A stretch of DNA of 47,124 bases from CAZIRF01 sp964541755 (GTDB lineage: Bacteria; Spirochaetota; Spirochaetia; Treponematales; Breznakiellaceae): positions 1 to 47,124 of the forward strand of contig CAZIRF010000022.1 in assembly GCA_964541755.1 (NCBI GenBank), given 5' to 3'. Under the pieces are notes generated by a model, which did no database searches, was not told the DNA's origin, and saw nothing but the letters and a program-made list of their open reading frames with translations. Each line of letters starts with the position of its first letter. The stretch's first letter is position 1. This document shows positions 17,558 to 25,049 of the stretch, one piece after another. The translations under genes were made by a program, and so were the position numbers.

Positions 17558-19133
17558 GGCCACGCCGCGCCACACGGCCAGCCGCGCGGGCCGCTATGGC
17601 TCCGGTGAGCACGGCGATGGGCACCCCGGCGGGGCTGTAGGTCCACTGCCCGGCCTGGAAGACCGCGGGGAGCGGGGTGCGCACGGCAGAGAATACCTGT
17701 GCGAGTTGGCTTGCCGCCGGGAGCGTCTCTTCGAGGCTCCATCCCACGATTGAGCCGTCCGCCGTGCCAAAGCGGCGGGCCAGCGTGGCGGGAGAGGCGC
17801 TGTCGGCAAAGAGTACGCTCGCCGCAAGACCCGGGTAGACCGAAGATTCGAGGGCCTCAATTATCAGCCGGTTCATTCTCTTCTTGAATTCCCCGTACCA
17901 ACCCCGCTCCTCCACGAGCCGGCAGAGCGCCCCGTCGAAGAGGACGCTGATAACGAGGCCGGTCTTTCCATCCGGGGCGAGGCTTGCGTCGCGCAGGGCG
18001 GGGATGGCGATTTCGAAGCTGTTGCGGCGAGTGAAGGCGGCGAGCCAGTCGAAGAATTCCTCCTGCGAAACCCGGTCGAAGTGGGCCTTGAGGCGTTCAA
18101 GCGCGCCGCGGTGGATATCGCCCAGGCCCTCGAGACAGGGGGTGTGGATGAAGTGCCCCCGGGATATGCGGGCGAAGTATGAAGGCGGCAGGCTGCTTGC
18201 GACAAAGAGGGAGTAGACCGATTCCGCGCTGTGTGATGCAGTGAGCTGTGCCGCTCTGCGGCCCGCCACCCGGCGGCGTGCGGTGGGGAGCCCCTCAAGG
18301 CTGCACTGTGCGTAGAGGGATTTGAGGTCCGCCGCCCAGATGAGGGCGCGATACCGGGTCTCCGTGCCGTTTAGATCGCGAACCATGTGCGATGCGGGGT
18401 CGATGGCGGTGACCGCCGTGTTGAAATCGAACAGGGCCCCGTGCTCGCGCGCGTACGCGTACAGGGCCTGCGGCAATTGGCCGGTCCCTCCGCGGGGATA
18501 GAGGTAGTCGGTATAGTTATGGAAGTAGCCAAGGGCGAACTCGCGCGGGGTACCCTTGAAAAAGTGCTGCGAGACCATGTCGTTGAGGGCCCGCTTGGCG
18601 GATATACGCGCGAGCTCGGCCTCGATGGAGCGGCGCCCCAGGGCCGTCTGGACCAGAATGCCCAGGAAGGAGGGGAGCCAGGGGATAAAGCGCGTAAAGA
18701 GGTAGCGAAGGCTTTCAAGCGGGGGATGGAAGACCGGGTTGTCCATGCGGTTGAGGGTGGCCATCATCCGGCTGTATGTGCGTATGCGCCGCTCGATACG
18801 TGCGATAGCAATCCGGCTGTCCGGGAAGGCCGTTTCGAGGGCGCTGAGCCAGGCCTCGAGGGCTCCATCCTCGTCGAAGTGGACGATGGTCGAACCCATC
18901 CCGATGCTCACCGCGCTTTTGACGATGGGGAGCTCGATGCCCAGCCTGCGCAGCATGGGGAGGACTATCCCCGCGTTCCCGATAGCCCGTGGCCCTGCGT
19001 CGAAGCAAAAGCCCTCCCGCGTAAAGGACTGGACGAGGCCGCCCACAGTCCCTCCCGCCTCGAAAACCCGAACCTGGCGGCCCGCCGCGGCGAGGGTGGC
19101 GGCGGCCACAAGCCCCGCCATGCCGGCCCCCAC
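17541..19133 (-). CDS. CrtI/phytoene-desaturase-type FAD oxidoreductase, start damaged or frameshifted
   Basis: A FAD-dependent amine-oxidase/CrtI-superfamily oxidoreductase, about 530 residues. The dinucleotide-binding motif reads IVIVGAGMAGL, followed by VFEAGGTVGGLVQSF and FDAGPRAI. The C-terminal FAD motif is QWTYSPAGVPIAVLTGAIAA. Such enzymes desaturate or isomerise carotenoids or retinol-like lipids. The only standard start codon in this frame is a GTG inside the first beta strand (giving MGAGMAGL and losing IVI); upstream of it the frame is open to a TGA about 80 nt away but has no ATG, GTG or TTG. The SnoaL-like gene reads straight across this point in the frame one base earlier. See findings. 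Confidence 0.8.
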   Translation of the reverse strand: MGAGMAGLVAAATLAAAGRQVRVFEAGGTVGGLVQSFTREGFCFDAGPRAIGNAGIVLPMLRRLGIELPIVKSAVSIGMGSTIVHFDEDGALEAWLSALETAFPDSRIAIARIERRIRTYSRMMATLNRMDNPVFHPPLESLRYLFTRFIPWLPSFLGILVQTALGRRSIEAELARISAKRALNDMVSQHFFKGTPREFALGYFHNYTDYLYPRGGTGQLPQALYAYAREHGALFDFNTAVTAIDPASHMVRDLNGTETRYRALIWAADLKSLYAQCSLEGLPTARRRVAGRRAAQLTASHSAESVYSLFVASSLPPSYFARISRGHFIHTPCLEGLGDIHRGALERLKAHFDRVSQEEFFDWLAAFTRRNSFEIAIPALRDASLAPDGKTGLVISVLFDGALCRLVEERGWYGEFKKRMNRLIIEALESSVYPGLAASVLFADSASPATLARRFGTADGSIVGWSLEETLPAASQLAQVFSAVRTPLPAVFQAGQWTYSPAGVPIAVLTGAIAARAAGRVARRGPTRAL

Positions 19134-19551
19134 AATGACGATACGCCTTCTTGAAGAAGGGTATGTTGTCGAAGATGTCGCCCCACAGGTCGTAGTAGTC
19201 CCTTTGGTTCACGATTTTGCCGTCCTCGAGATTGATGCGGCTCGCGCCAAAGACCGAGGACTTGGGATACTTCTTGAAGGAGAGGATCATCTCCCACTCG
19301 ACGAAGACGGTGTCGCCCTCCATGACGGCACTGTGGATGCGGTATTCCAGACTGCGCGAGCGCGCGGCGAGGCGCTCGGTCATGGCCGCGAAGTCCTCCA
19401 TGCCGCGCAGTTCCTGTATCGAGTCCTTGAAGACGATGTCCTCGCGATAGTAGGGTAGGAGCCCGCTCCAGTCCACGCGGCCCTCCTCGCGGTACACCGC
19501 CTGCCACAGGGCGCAGAGCTGTTCGGCACTCGTGATGCGGAACTCGTCCAT
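18715..19551 (-). CDS. SnoaL/NTF2-like protein, reading frame running on into the CrtI-type gene
   Basis: Residues 1-135 form a small NTF2/SnoaL-type cone fold (LLPYYREDIVFKDSIQELRG; VFVEWEMILSFKKYP; YYDLWGDIFDNIPFFKK), typical of 130-150-residue binding proteins or isomerases. After position 19141 the frame has no stop for about 140 more codons and reads HCGGRHGGACGRRHPRRGG, which is simply the CrtI gene in the wrong frame. The genuine domain is therefore about 19134-19551. AAGGAG 6 nt before the ATG overlaps the stop codon of the aldo/keto reductase gene, so the two are translationally coupled. An ancestral stop codon has probably been lost together with the CrtI start. Confidence 0.65.
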   Translation of the reverse strand: MDEFRITSAEQLCALWQAVYREEGRVDWSGLLPYYREDIVFKDSIQELRGMEDFAAMTERLAARSRSLEYRIHSAVMEGDTVFVEWEMILSFKKYPKSSVFGASRINLEDGKIVNQRDYYDLWGDIFDNIPFFKKAYRHCGGRHGGACGRRHPRRGGPPGSGFRGGRDCGRPRPVLYAGGLLLRRRATGYRERGDSPPHAAQAGHRAPHRQKRGEHRDGFDHRPLRRGWSPRGLAQRPRNGLPGQPDCYRTYRAAHTHIQPDDGHPQPHGQPGLPSPA

Positions 19552-19554
19552 GGT

Positions 19555-20772
19555 CTACTCCTTGCCAAACACCGCGCTCGCCTTTTTCTTTTTGCCCAGG
19601 ACCTCGTGGCCTTTCACGAGCTCCTGTGGAATCGCAATTCCCTGCGGGCACTTGGGAACGCAGGCCCCGCAGGCCACACAGAGGCTCGCCGCCCCGTTCG
19701 GCCGTTTGCGGTCGAGTTTCTCTTTGTCCTTGACGAGCTGGCTGTAGGTCCCGCCCCGCATGACGAGCTTGATCCCGAAATCGAAAATCGATCTCATCGG
19801 TACATTCGACTGATTCAAAATCGCAAAGTTTTCGGGGATATTGACCCCGAAGGGGCAGGGTATGCAGTAAGAACAGCCCGTGCAGGGGACGAGTATGGTC
19901 TTGTTGAAAATATTCACAATCTCGCCCAGCATCGCGCGCTCCGCCCCTTCCAGACAGCCGGGACCCGCCCGGTCGGCATAGCCGCAGTTCTCGCTCACCA
20001 TTGCATCCGAACCCATCCCGCTCAAGACCACGGACACCTCGGGCCGGTCCCACAGAAAGCGCAGGGCAAGTTCAACCGGCGACTTCTTGATACCCGAATG
20101 CCGGATAATCCTGCGCGCCTCGCCCGGCGGGTTCACGAGGATGCCCCCCTTGAGCGGCTCCATGATGACGACGGCCATGCCCTTCGCCGCCGCGTACTCC
20201 AGACCCTGCGTCGTCGCCTGAACCGTCGTGTCCAGGTAATTGTATTGAATCTGCGTTACATCCCAGCTGTAGTGGTCCACTATTTTCTTGAAGACCGGCC
20301 AGGTGTCGTGGAAGGAAAAGCCGATAAAGCGAATCTTCCCCGCCGCACGCGCCTCTTCCATCTTTGCAAGGAGGCCCAGCCGCTCCACCGTGCCAAAGTG
20401 CCGGTCGTTCATCGCGTGGAAGAGGTAGGTATCGATGTGGTCGGTCTCGAGGCGGGCGAGCTGCTCGTCCAGGATGCGGTCGAAATCCGCCGTCTCCTTG
20501 ACGAGGATCATGGGCAGCTTCGTCACGAGGTGCACCTTCTCGCGGTACCCGTCGCGCAAAGCCATCCCCAGGACCTTCTCGCTCATCCCCAGGTGGTAAA
20601 TGTACGCCGTATCAATATAGTTGATGCCACTGTCCACCGCGTGGCGAATCATCCGTATCGCCTTCTTCGTGTCCACCGTCCCCGGCAGGAGCGGCAAGGA
20701 CGGTAGCCGCATGGCCCCCAGCCCCAGCGCCGATACCTCGAACCCGGTCTTTCCGAATGCTCTGTACTTCAT
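19555..20772 (-). CDS. Aldo/keto reductase with C-terminal 4Fe-4S domain
   Basis: 405 residues. The TIM-barrel part (1-280) has the AKR opening MKYRAFGKTGFEVSALGLG and the catalytic residues in context: Asp and Tyr in INYIDTAYIYH, Lys in LVTKLP, His in YLFHAMND. The C-terminal part adds ferredoxin-like clusters: CTGCSYCIPCPFGVNIP and, near the end, CVACGACVPKCPQGI. This COG1453-type fusion is frequent in anaerobes; the clusters imply electron input from a ferredoxin-like donor. The physiological substrate is unknown. The ATG at 20772 begins the family N-terminus. A -10-like TATACT ends only 7 nt upstream and no ribosome-binding site is seen, so the transcript may be leaderless. First gene of a unit with the SnoaL-like and CrtI-type genes. 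Confidence 0.86.
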   Translation of the reverse strand: MKYRAFGKTGFEVSALGLGAMRLPSLPLLPGTVDTKKAIRMIRHAVDSGINYIDTAYIYHLGMSEKVLGMALRDGYREKVHLVTKLPMILVKETADFDRILDEQLARLETDHIDTYLFHAMNDRHFGTVERLGLLAKMEEARAAGKIRFIGFSFHDTWPVFKKIVDHYSWDVTQIQYNYLDTTVQATTQGLEYAAAKGMAVVIMEPLKGGILVNPPGEARRIIRHSGIKKSPVELALRFLWDRPEVSVVLSGMGSDAMVSENCGYADRAGPGCLEGAERAMLGEIVNIFNKTILVPCTGCSYCIPCPFGVNIPENFAILNQSNVPMRSIFDFGIKLVMRGGTYSQLVKDKEKLDRKRPNGAASLCVACGACVPKCPQGIAIPQELVKGHEVLGKKKKASAVFGKE

Positions 20773-20822
20773 GTATTCGAGTATAGCATGGCGCGAAAAT
20801 TCCTGCCCGCCGTATTGGAAGA

Positions 20823-20948
20823 GGGGAGGGCGCCCCCCGGGCCCCCGCCTTGAGGCGGGGGCCCGGGTCGGGCTTTGCGGGGTTCCGCTTCGCTCCAGCC
20901 CAAACGGGGGGCAGGCCCCCCGTTTGGGCCGCCTGACGGCGCCCCTCC
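20823..20948. repeat. GC-rich double-palindrome element
   Basis: Two perfect 15-bp hairpins with 2-nt loops lie 30 bp apart: CCCGGGCCCCCGCCT with its complement (20836-20867, loop TG) and GCCCAAACGGGGGGC with its complement (20898-20929, loop AG). They are enclosed by outer arms GGGGAGGGCGCC (20823-20834) and GGCGCCCCTCC (20938-20948). The whole could fold as a multi-branched structure. It fills the gap between thiC and the aldo/keto reductase gene and has no T-run, so it is more like a REP/palindromic mobile element than a simple terminator. Confidence 0.7.
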
Positions 20949-20974
20949 AATCCCTGGCGCGAAGACTCACGCGG

Positions 20975-22321
20975 TCAGCCGTTGTCGTTCAAACGTTTAA
21001 TCGCACAGAATTCGCCGCACATGGTGCATTCGCGGCTTTCACCAATGCCGCTCGCTTTACGGCGGGCCGCCGGTTTTTCCGGGTCCAGGTAGAGGGCGAA
21101 CTGGGCGTCCCAGTCGAGGGTCTTGCGGGCCCGGGCCATGGCCCGCTCTTTTTGCAATGCACTCTCGCGCTGGTGGGTAAGGTCGGCGGCGTGGGCCGCG
21201 ATCTTTGACGCGATGACCCCCTCGCGAACATCGTCGATGTCGGGCAGGCAAAGGTGTTCGGCCGGTGTCACGTAGCACAGGAAGTTGGCCCCGTTCATGG
21301 CTGCGACGGCCCCGCCAATGGCCCCGGCGATGTGGTCGTGGCCGGCCGCGATATCGGTAACGAGGGGGCCCAGGACGTAGAGGGGCGCGCCGCCGCAGAG
21401 CTTCTTGGCAAACTGCATGTTGGCGGCGACCTGGTCGAGGGCCATGTGGCCGGGGCCCTCTATCATCACCTGTACCCCTCTCTGTCTTGCCCGTTCGGCA
21501 AGCTCCCCAAGTACAATGAGCTCCGCGATTTGCGCGTGGTCGCTTGCGTCGACGCTGGCTCCGGGGCGCATCCCGTCGCCCAGGCTCAGGGTAACTTCGT
21601 ACTGTGCGAGGACGTCGAGTATCTTGTCGAAGTGCTCGTAGAGGGGCGATTCGCCTCTTCTCTTTCGCATAAGGGCGACGAGCATGGAGCCGCCGCGGCT
21701 AACGATATCAAGGGCACGCACCTGCTTTTCGAAGGCCTCCATCGAAACCCTGTTTATTCCTGAGTGTATGGTCATGAAGTCCACGCCATCCAAGGCCTGC
21801 TGTTCGACCGTCTTCAAGAAATCGTCGATGGAGAGCTCCATAAGGTCGCGCCCCGCTTTTGCCAACTCGAAGGCGCTCTGATAGATGGGAACGGTGCCCA
21901 CAACAAGGGGGGATCGGGCGAGTGTCTCGCGGCGTATCTCGATTTGGCGGGGCCCCAGCGAGAGGTCCATGATAGCGTCCGCCCCAAAGCGTACGGCTGT
22001 CTCCAGTTTCGAAAGCTCGAAGTCGAGGGCGGGGTCGCCGCTGGATGCGGAGCCCTTCGTCGCAGTCGCATTATTCGTCGCGACCGCTGCCCCCCTGGTC
22101 GCTGTTGCGACCGGCGACGAGCCGATATTCGCGTTTACCTTTACCGACAAACCATCGCCAATTGCCGTGGCCCGGGTCTTTCGCCGGGGGTTCGAGGGCA
22201 ATACGATGCTGCCCGCGGCCATCCCCTCGCGGATGAATTCGCTTGAAACGTTTTCGTGGTTCGCCGCTTCTTCCATGGCCGCCGTCGTGTGGCCTGCCTC
22301 TGCTGTCTGTTTGAGTGTCAT
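20975..22321 (-). CDS. thiC: Phosphomethylpyrimidine synthase ThiC
   Basis: Radical-SAM enzyme converting aminoimidazole ribotide to HMP-phosphate in thiamine synthesis. 448 residues from ATG 22321, which has GAGAGG 9 nt upstream. Family motifs in order: VKVNANIGSS, RFGADAIMDLS, PVGTVPIYQ-like VVGTVPIYQSAF, FMTIHSGIN, SLGDGMRPG, VMIEGPGHMAL, YVLGPLVTDIAAGHDHI, and the C-terminal cluster motif ECTMCGEFCAIK. The spacing there is Cx2Cx3C rather than the Cx2Cx4C of the long enzymes; I believe short-form ThiC proteins share this but could not check. Between VNANIGSS and ELSKLETAVRFGAD there is an Ala/Thr-rich stretch of about 20 residues not usual in the family. Controlled by a TPP riboswitch. Confidence 0.95.
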   Translation of the reverse strand: MTLKQTAEAGHTTAAMEEAANHENVSSEFIREGMAAGSIVLPSNPRRKTRATAIGDGLSVKVNANIGSSPVATATRGAAVATNNATATKGSASSGDPALDFELSKLETAVRFGADAIMDLSLGPRQIEIRRETLARSPLVVGTVPIYQSAFELAKAGRDLMELSIDDFLKTVEQQALDGVDFMTIHSGINRVSMEAFEKQVRALDIVSRGGSMLVALMRKRRGESPLYEHFDKILDVLAQYEVTLSLGDGMRPGASVDASDHAQIAELIVLGELAERARQRGVQVMIEGPGHMALDQVAANMQFAKKLCGGAPLYVLGPLVTDIAAGHDHIAGAIGGAVAAMNGANFLCYVTPAEHLCLPDIDDVREGVIASKIAAHAADLTHQRESALQKERAMARARKTLDWDAQFALYLDPEKPAARRKASGIGESRECTMCGEFCAIKRLNDNG

Positions 22322-22375
22322 GCCGGGTATCCTCTCTGGTGCAGGTATGTGCAGGAGGAGTGAAGAACTTGCGGG

Positions 22376-22411
22376 AAAAAAAACGCCACGATCCCCCAAG
22401 GGGCCGTGGCG
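22376..22411 (-). terminator. Riboswitch-controlled intrinsic terminator
   Basis: On the minus strand, CGCCACG pairs with CGTGGCG (22384-22411, with an inner GCCCC/GGGGG pairing), followed by eight U residues (22383-22376). It lies between the TPP aptamer and thiC, about 55 nt before the start codon, as expected for transcriptional attenuation by TPP. Confidence 0.85.
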
Positions 22412-22425
22412 GCATGGTTTTCCTT

Positions 22426-22503
22426 GAAGCTCCCTGCGCCGGCATTATCCGGATCAGGTTCAAAGGGTATGATCTCAGGCCCGATGGCCACCCCTGCTGC
22501 CGG
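22426..22503 (-). ncRNA. TPP riboswitch (THI element)
   Basis: Minus-strand sequence contains the conserved THI-box blocks: GGGGTGGCC, then CTGAGAT, ACCCTTTGAACCTGAT and GGATAATGCC, ending in GCAGGGA. These are the pyrimidine- and pyrophosphate-sensing helices of the TPP aptamer. It precedes thiC and a terminator, so TPP binding should stop transcription. Confidence 0.95.
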
Positions 22504-22532
22504 CCCAATCCTGCGGGAAATGATTGTGCCTG

Positions 22533-23888
22533 TCAAGCGCCTACAGGTTCCAGGAGGAGGAAGGACCGGGCCTCCAGCTGCAGATCCAGCCGGCCATCGG
22601 GGTATTGGCGGATAGGCCGCTGGCTCAAAATATCTCGATAGCCGGAAGCGGCCCTGCCGTCGCGCGGGACCGTGAGTGCGAGCGGGCGGGGACTATCAGC
22701 CTGATTGAATACCGCGACAAGTTGCTTCCCGCCTTCTTCGAGGGCGAAGGCGAAGAGGCTGTTCTCGAGGTGGAGTTTTCGGTAGGTCGCATGCGCCAGG
22801 AAGGGACGCTCCCGGCGAAAGCGAGAGAGCTCTGCCAGGAAGGGGACGAGGTTTTCGGCCGTTTTGGGAATCTCGTCCCAGTGGGGTCGAAGGGCTCTAT
22901 CGCTATGGCTGTCGCGCAGGCCATCGGCGCAGAACTCGCTCCCGTAGTAGAGGGCCGGTGTCCCCGGCATGCAGAAGAGCATGGCGTACACCAGACGGAT
23001 GTGTCGCTTGTCTTTGAGCAGCGAGTACACGCGGTTGACATCGTGGTTGTCGACGAAGTTGTAGAGGGCCTCGCCGCGATAGAGGCCGTCGGGGCCGAAC
23101 TCGCGCTCGAGAGTCCAGGCAATTTCGAAGTAGTTTGCGTCATTCAGGCTGGACCAGAGGCCCTTTGAGGCCTCGTAATTGGTGACGCTGTCGAGGGCTC
23201 CTTCGTTCAGGAGGCGCTTGTAGTCGCCGTGGATGATCTCCCCCATCAGGTAGAAGTCCTCGCGTTCGCTGCGCGCTTGCTGCGAGAGCTCCGCCAGGAA
23301 ATCGCTCTCCAGGGAGTACGCGACGTCGAGCCGGACGCCGTCCACCTCATGTTCCTGAATGAGCTGCTTGATGTGCGAAAAGAGCTGCTCGCGTACGGCG
23401 GGATTCCCCCGATTGAGGGTAACGAGGCTGTCATGCCCCTCCCAGTTTTTATACGCAAAACCATCCCCGTATCCGTTGTTGCGCGAGAAGTCTACGCCCG
23501 CAAACCAATCGCGATACGGGCTCGCCTGCTTGTTCATGCGGAGGTCGTAAAAGGCCCAGTGATCCCGGCCCGTGTGGTTGAAGACGCTGTCCACGATGAC
23601 CTTGAGGCCCGCCTCATGGAAGGCCGCGACCGTCTCGCGAAAGCTCTCGTTGTTCCCCAAGCGCCGGTCGATGTGGAAGTGGTCGACCGTATCGTAGCCA
23701 TGTCCACTCGACTCATTTACAGGCCCCAGGTTGATGGCGGTACAGCCAAGGGCTTTGATATGCGGGATGAGTTCAACCAAGCGCTGTATGCGATGGCGTG
23801 CCGGCGAACAGAAATCATTGTGCTCTTCGGCGCCCAGGGCCTGCAGGGTAGGCACTGCGTAGAACACTGCATTCTCGAACCATCTCAT
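22533..23888 (-). CDS. Alpha-amylase family (GH13) glycoside hydrolase
   Basis: 451 residues from ATG 23888 (GAGGA 4 nt upstream). A GH13 barrel with all catalytic regions: region I VIVDSVFNHTG, region II GVRLDVAY (nucleophile Asp), region III LMGEIIHG (acid/base Glu), region IV FVDNHDVNR. A small C-terminal beta domain follows (RDGRAASGYRDIL to LLLEP). There is no signal peptide, so it acts in the cytoplasm, presumably on maltodextrins or a related alpha-glucan; the exact bond is not predictable. A TetR-type operator lies 15 nt upstream of the start and the regulator gene is next door, so expression is probably repressed by it. Confidence 0.9.
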   Translation of the reverse strand: MRWFENAVFYAVPTLQALGAEEHNDFCSPARHRIQRLVELIPHIKALGCTAINLGPVNESSGHGYDTVDHFHIDRRLGNNESFRETVAAFHEAGLKVIVDSVFNHTGRDHWAFYDLRMNKQASPYRDWFAGVDFSRNNGYGDGFAYKNWEGHDSLVTLNRGNPAVREQLFSHIKQLIQEHEVDGVRLDVAYSLESDFLAELSQQARSEREDFYLMGEIIHGDYKRLLNEGALDSVTNYEASKGLWSSLNDANYFEIAWTLEREFGPDGLYRGEALYNFVDNHDVNRVYSLLKDKRHIRLVYAMLFCMPGTPALYYGSEFCADGLRDSHSDRALRPHWDEIPKTAENLVPFLAELSRFRRERPFLAHATYRKLHLENSLFAFALEEGGKQLVAVFNQADSPRPLALTVPRDGRAASGYRDILSQRPIRQYPDGRLDLQLEARSFLLLEPVGA

Positions 23889-23903
23889 GCTGTCCTCTCC
23901 TTG

Positions 23904-23919
23904 TATACCGAACGGTATA
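23904..23919. promoter_or_regulatory. TetR-type operator before the GH13 gene
   Basis: Near-perfect palindrome TATACCGAACGGTATA, directly upstream of the ribosome-binding site of the GH13 gene and overlapping an AT-rich CATAATATA that could serve as -10. It differs by one base from the palindrome in the tetR promoter at 24539-24554. Confidence 0.7.
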
Positions 23920-23963
23920 TTATGTGTAAACAAACAGGCCGGTACCGTATACTGGCCCCCATA

Positions 23964-24530
23964 TCAAGAATAAATGCCGTGCTCGAAGCGATGCAGGAGG
24001 GCCCGAAGTTCCTCGTCACTGTTTTGTGTACCGCGCTCGATGACCATTCGCAAGAGGCTGTTGAGAAAACCGCCAAAGAGTATGGCGTACTCTTGACTGC
24101 GTCCCCTGAAGTTGCCGTGTTGTGCCTCTGCTGCCTTGAAGAATGAAACAAGGGCCGCATGCATCTTCTCGCGGTAGGGGGAAAAGGCGGTACATGCCTC
24201 GCTGTGTATCGGCTGGCAGGAGAGTTGCAAAAAGAGCTGTCCCGCCAGGCTTCGCCTGGCAAGGGATCCAAGGAAGTGCTTGCTCAAAGCGAAAAGGCTG
24301 CTGGTAACATCGGCAGTATCACTGGAGTCCTCGAGAAAACGGGACAGTACATCCGCCAGTTCCCGTTCCAAGAGGGCTTCGAGCACACCGACCTTGTTCG
24401 AGAAGTAATAGTAGAGTGTGGGCTTCGTAACGTCTCCGCGCTCACATAAGAGCTGTACCCCGGTTCCCTCGTAGCCTCTCGCAACGAATTCCTCGAGTGC
24501 CCCGTCAAGCAGGGCTTCCCTGTTATCCAT
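23964..24530 (-). CDS. TetR/AcrR family transcriptional repressor
   Basis: 188 residues from ATG 24530. The N-terminal TetR helix-turn-helix is plain: LLDGALEEFVARGYEGTGV, then the recognition part GDVTKPTLYYYFSNKVGVLEALL. The C-terminal ligand domain is helical and unclassified. The gene lies 75 nt upstream of the GH13 gene on the same strand. The promoters of both carry the same 16-bp palindrome, so it very likely represses itself and the amylase gene; the inducer is unknown. A longer frame upstream would run through its own promoter and is not used. Confidence 0.88.
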   Translation of the reverse strand: MDNREALLDGALEEFVARGYEGTGVQLLCERGDVTKPTLYYYFSNKVGVLEALLERELADVLSRFLEDSSDTADVTSSLFALSKHFLGSLARRSLAGQLFLQLSCQPIHSEACTAFSPYREKMHAALVSFFKAAEAQHGNFRGRSQEYAILFGGFLNSLLRMVIERGTQNSDEELRALLHRFEHGIYS

Positions 24531-24536
24531 ATCGGT

Positions 24537-24565
24537 AATATACCGAATGGTATACGTGATGTCAA
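24537..24565 (-). promoter_or_regulatory. tetR promoter with overlapping autorepression operator
   Basis: On the minus strand, TTGACA (24565-24560) and TATATT (24542-24537) are spaced exactly 17 nt, a near-consensus sigma-70 promoter. The palindrome TATACCGAATGGTATA (24539-24554) covers the -10 and half of the spacer, so bound repressor would exclude RNA polymerase. Confidence 0.8.
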
Positions 24566-24570
24566 GGGAA

Positions 24571-24603
24571 GCTCCTTCAAAACTCACCGAGTTTTGAAGG
24601 AGC
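24571..24603. terminator. Perfect 15-bp hairpin upstream of the tetR promoter
   Basis: GCTCCTTCAAAACTC (24571-24585) and its exact complement (24589-24603) around an ACC loop. It sits between the TIGR04076-like gene and the -35 box of tetR on the same strand. It lacks a T-run beyond the stem, though a run of Ts lies within it; it may still insulate tetR from upstream transcription. Confidence 0.45.
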
Positions 24604-24667
24604 CTCAAGGGTGTGGGTGTTTACGGTTCCTGTGAAGTGCTCTTCCAGGGGCGGTTTTTGCAGCCCC

Positions 24668-25021
24668 TTACACCGGTTTGTAGAAGCCGCCGGTGTGGAA
24701 GTTCTTGTTTCCTGTTTTCCTGGCACTCATCTTGAAGATGACACAGCCATCTGGGCAAACGACATCCTTTGAGTACTGTTCACTGGCGCCAATATTGCGC
24801 AAGTCGCCCCCGCTGCGTACCGCTTCCATAATGGGGAACATCACCATCATTACCTTGGAGCAGATTCCTTGCCCGTCCTTGTTCACCGGGCAGCCATAGG
24901 TACAGCGGTACACATCCCCGATCTCCTCGCCGTTGCGGCAGTACCCCTCGGTCTTGTCGCTTCCCAAAAAGCCGGTAACCTCAATCGTCCACTCGTATTC
25001 TTCATCGTACCATTTCTTCAA
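24668..25021 (-). CDS. TIGR04076-like small cysteine protein
   Basis: 117 residues. The features of the TIGR04076 family are seen in order: KKWYDEEYEWTIEVTGF at the start, EEIGDVYRCTYGCPVN, CSKVMMVMFPIMEAVRSGG and a terminal VVCPDGCVIFKMSARK. The family is small and uncharacterised, and common in anaerobes. I prefer the TTG start at 25021: GGAGGT lies 5 nt upstream and the resulting N-terminus fits the family. An in-frame ATG at 25045 lies upstream of that box. It begins 28 nt after the pentapeptide-repeat gene and probably shares its transcript. Confidence 0.72.
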   Translation of the reverse strand: MKKWYDEEYEWTIEVTGFLGSDKTEGYCRNGEEIGDVYRCTYGCPVNKDGQGICSKVMMVMFPIMEAVRSGGDLRNIGASEQYSKDVVCPDGCVIFKMSARKTGNKNFHTGGFYKPV

Positions 25022-25049
25022 GAGATACCTCCGGTTTGCCAGCATGGCC

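Noticed and set aside
18387..20706. Long plus-strand ORFs opposite the CrtI-type and aldo/keto reductase genes
   Set aside because: Codon-bias shadows of high-GC genes with recognisable families on the other strand.
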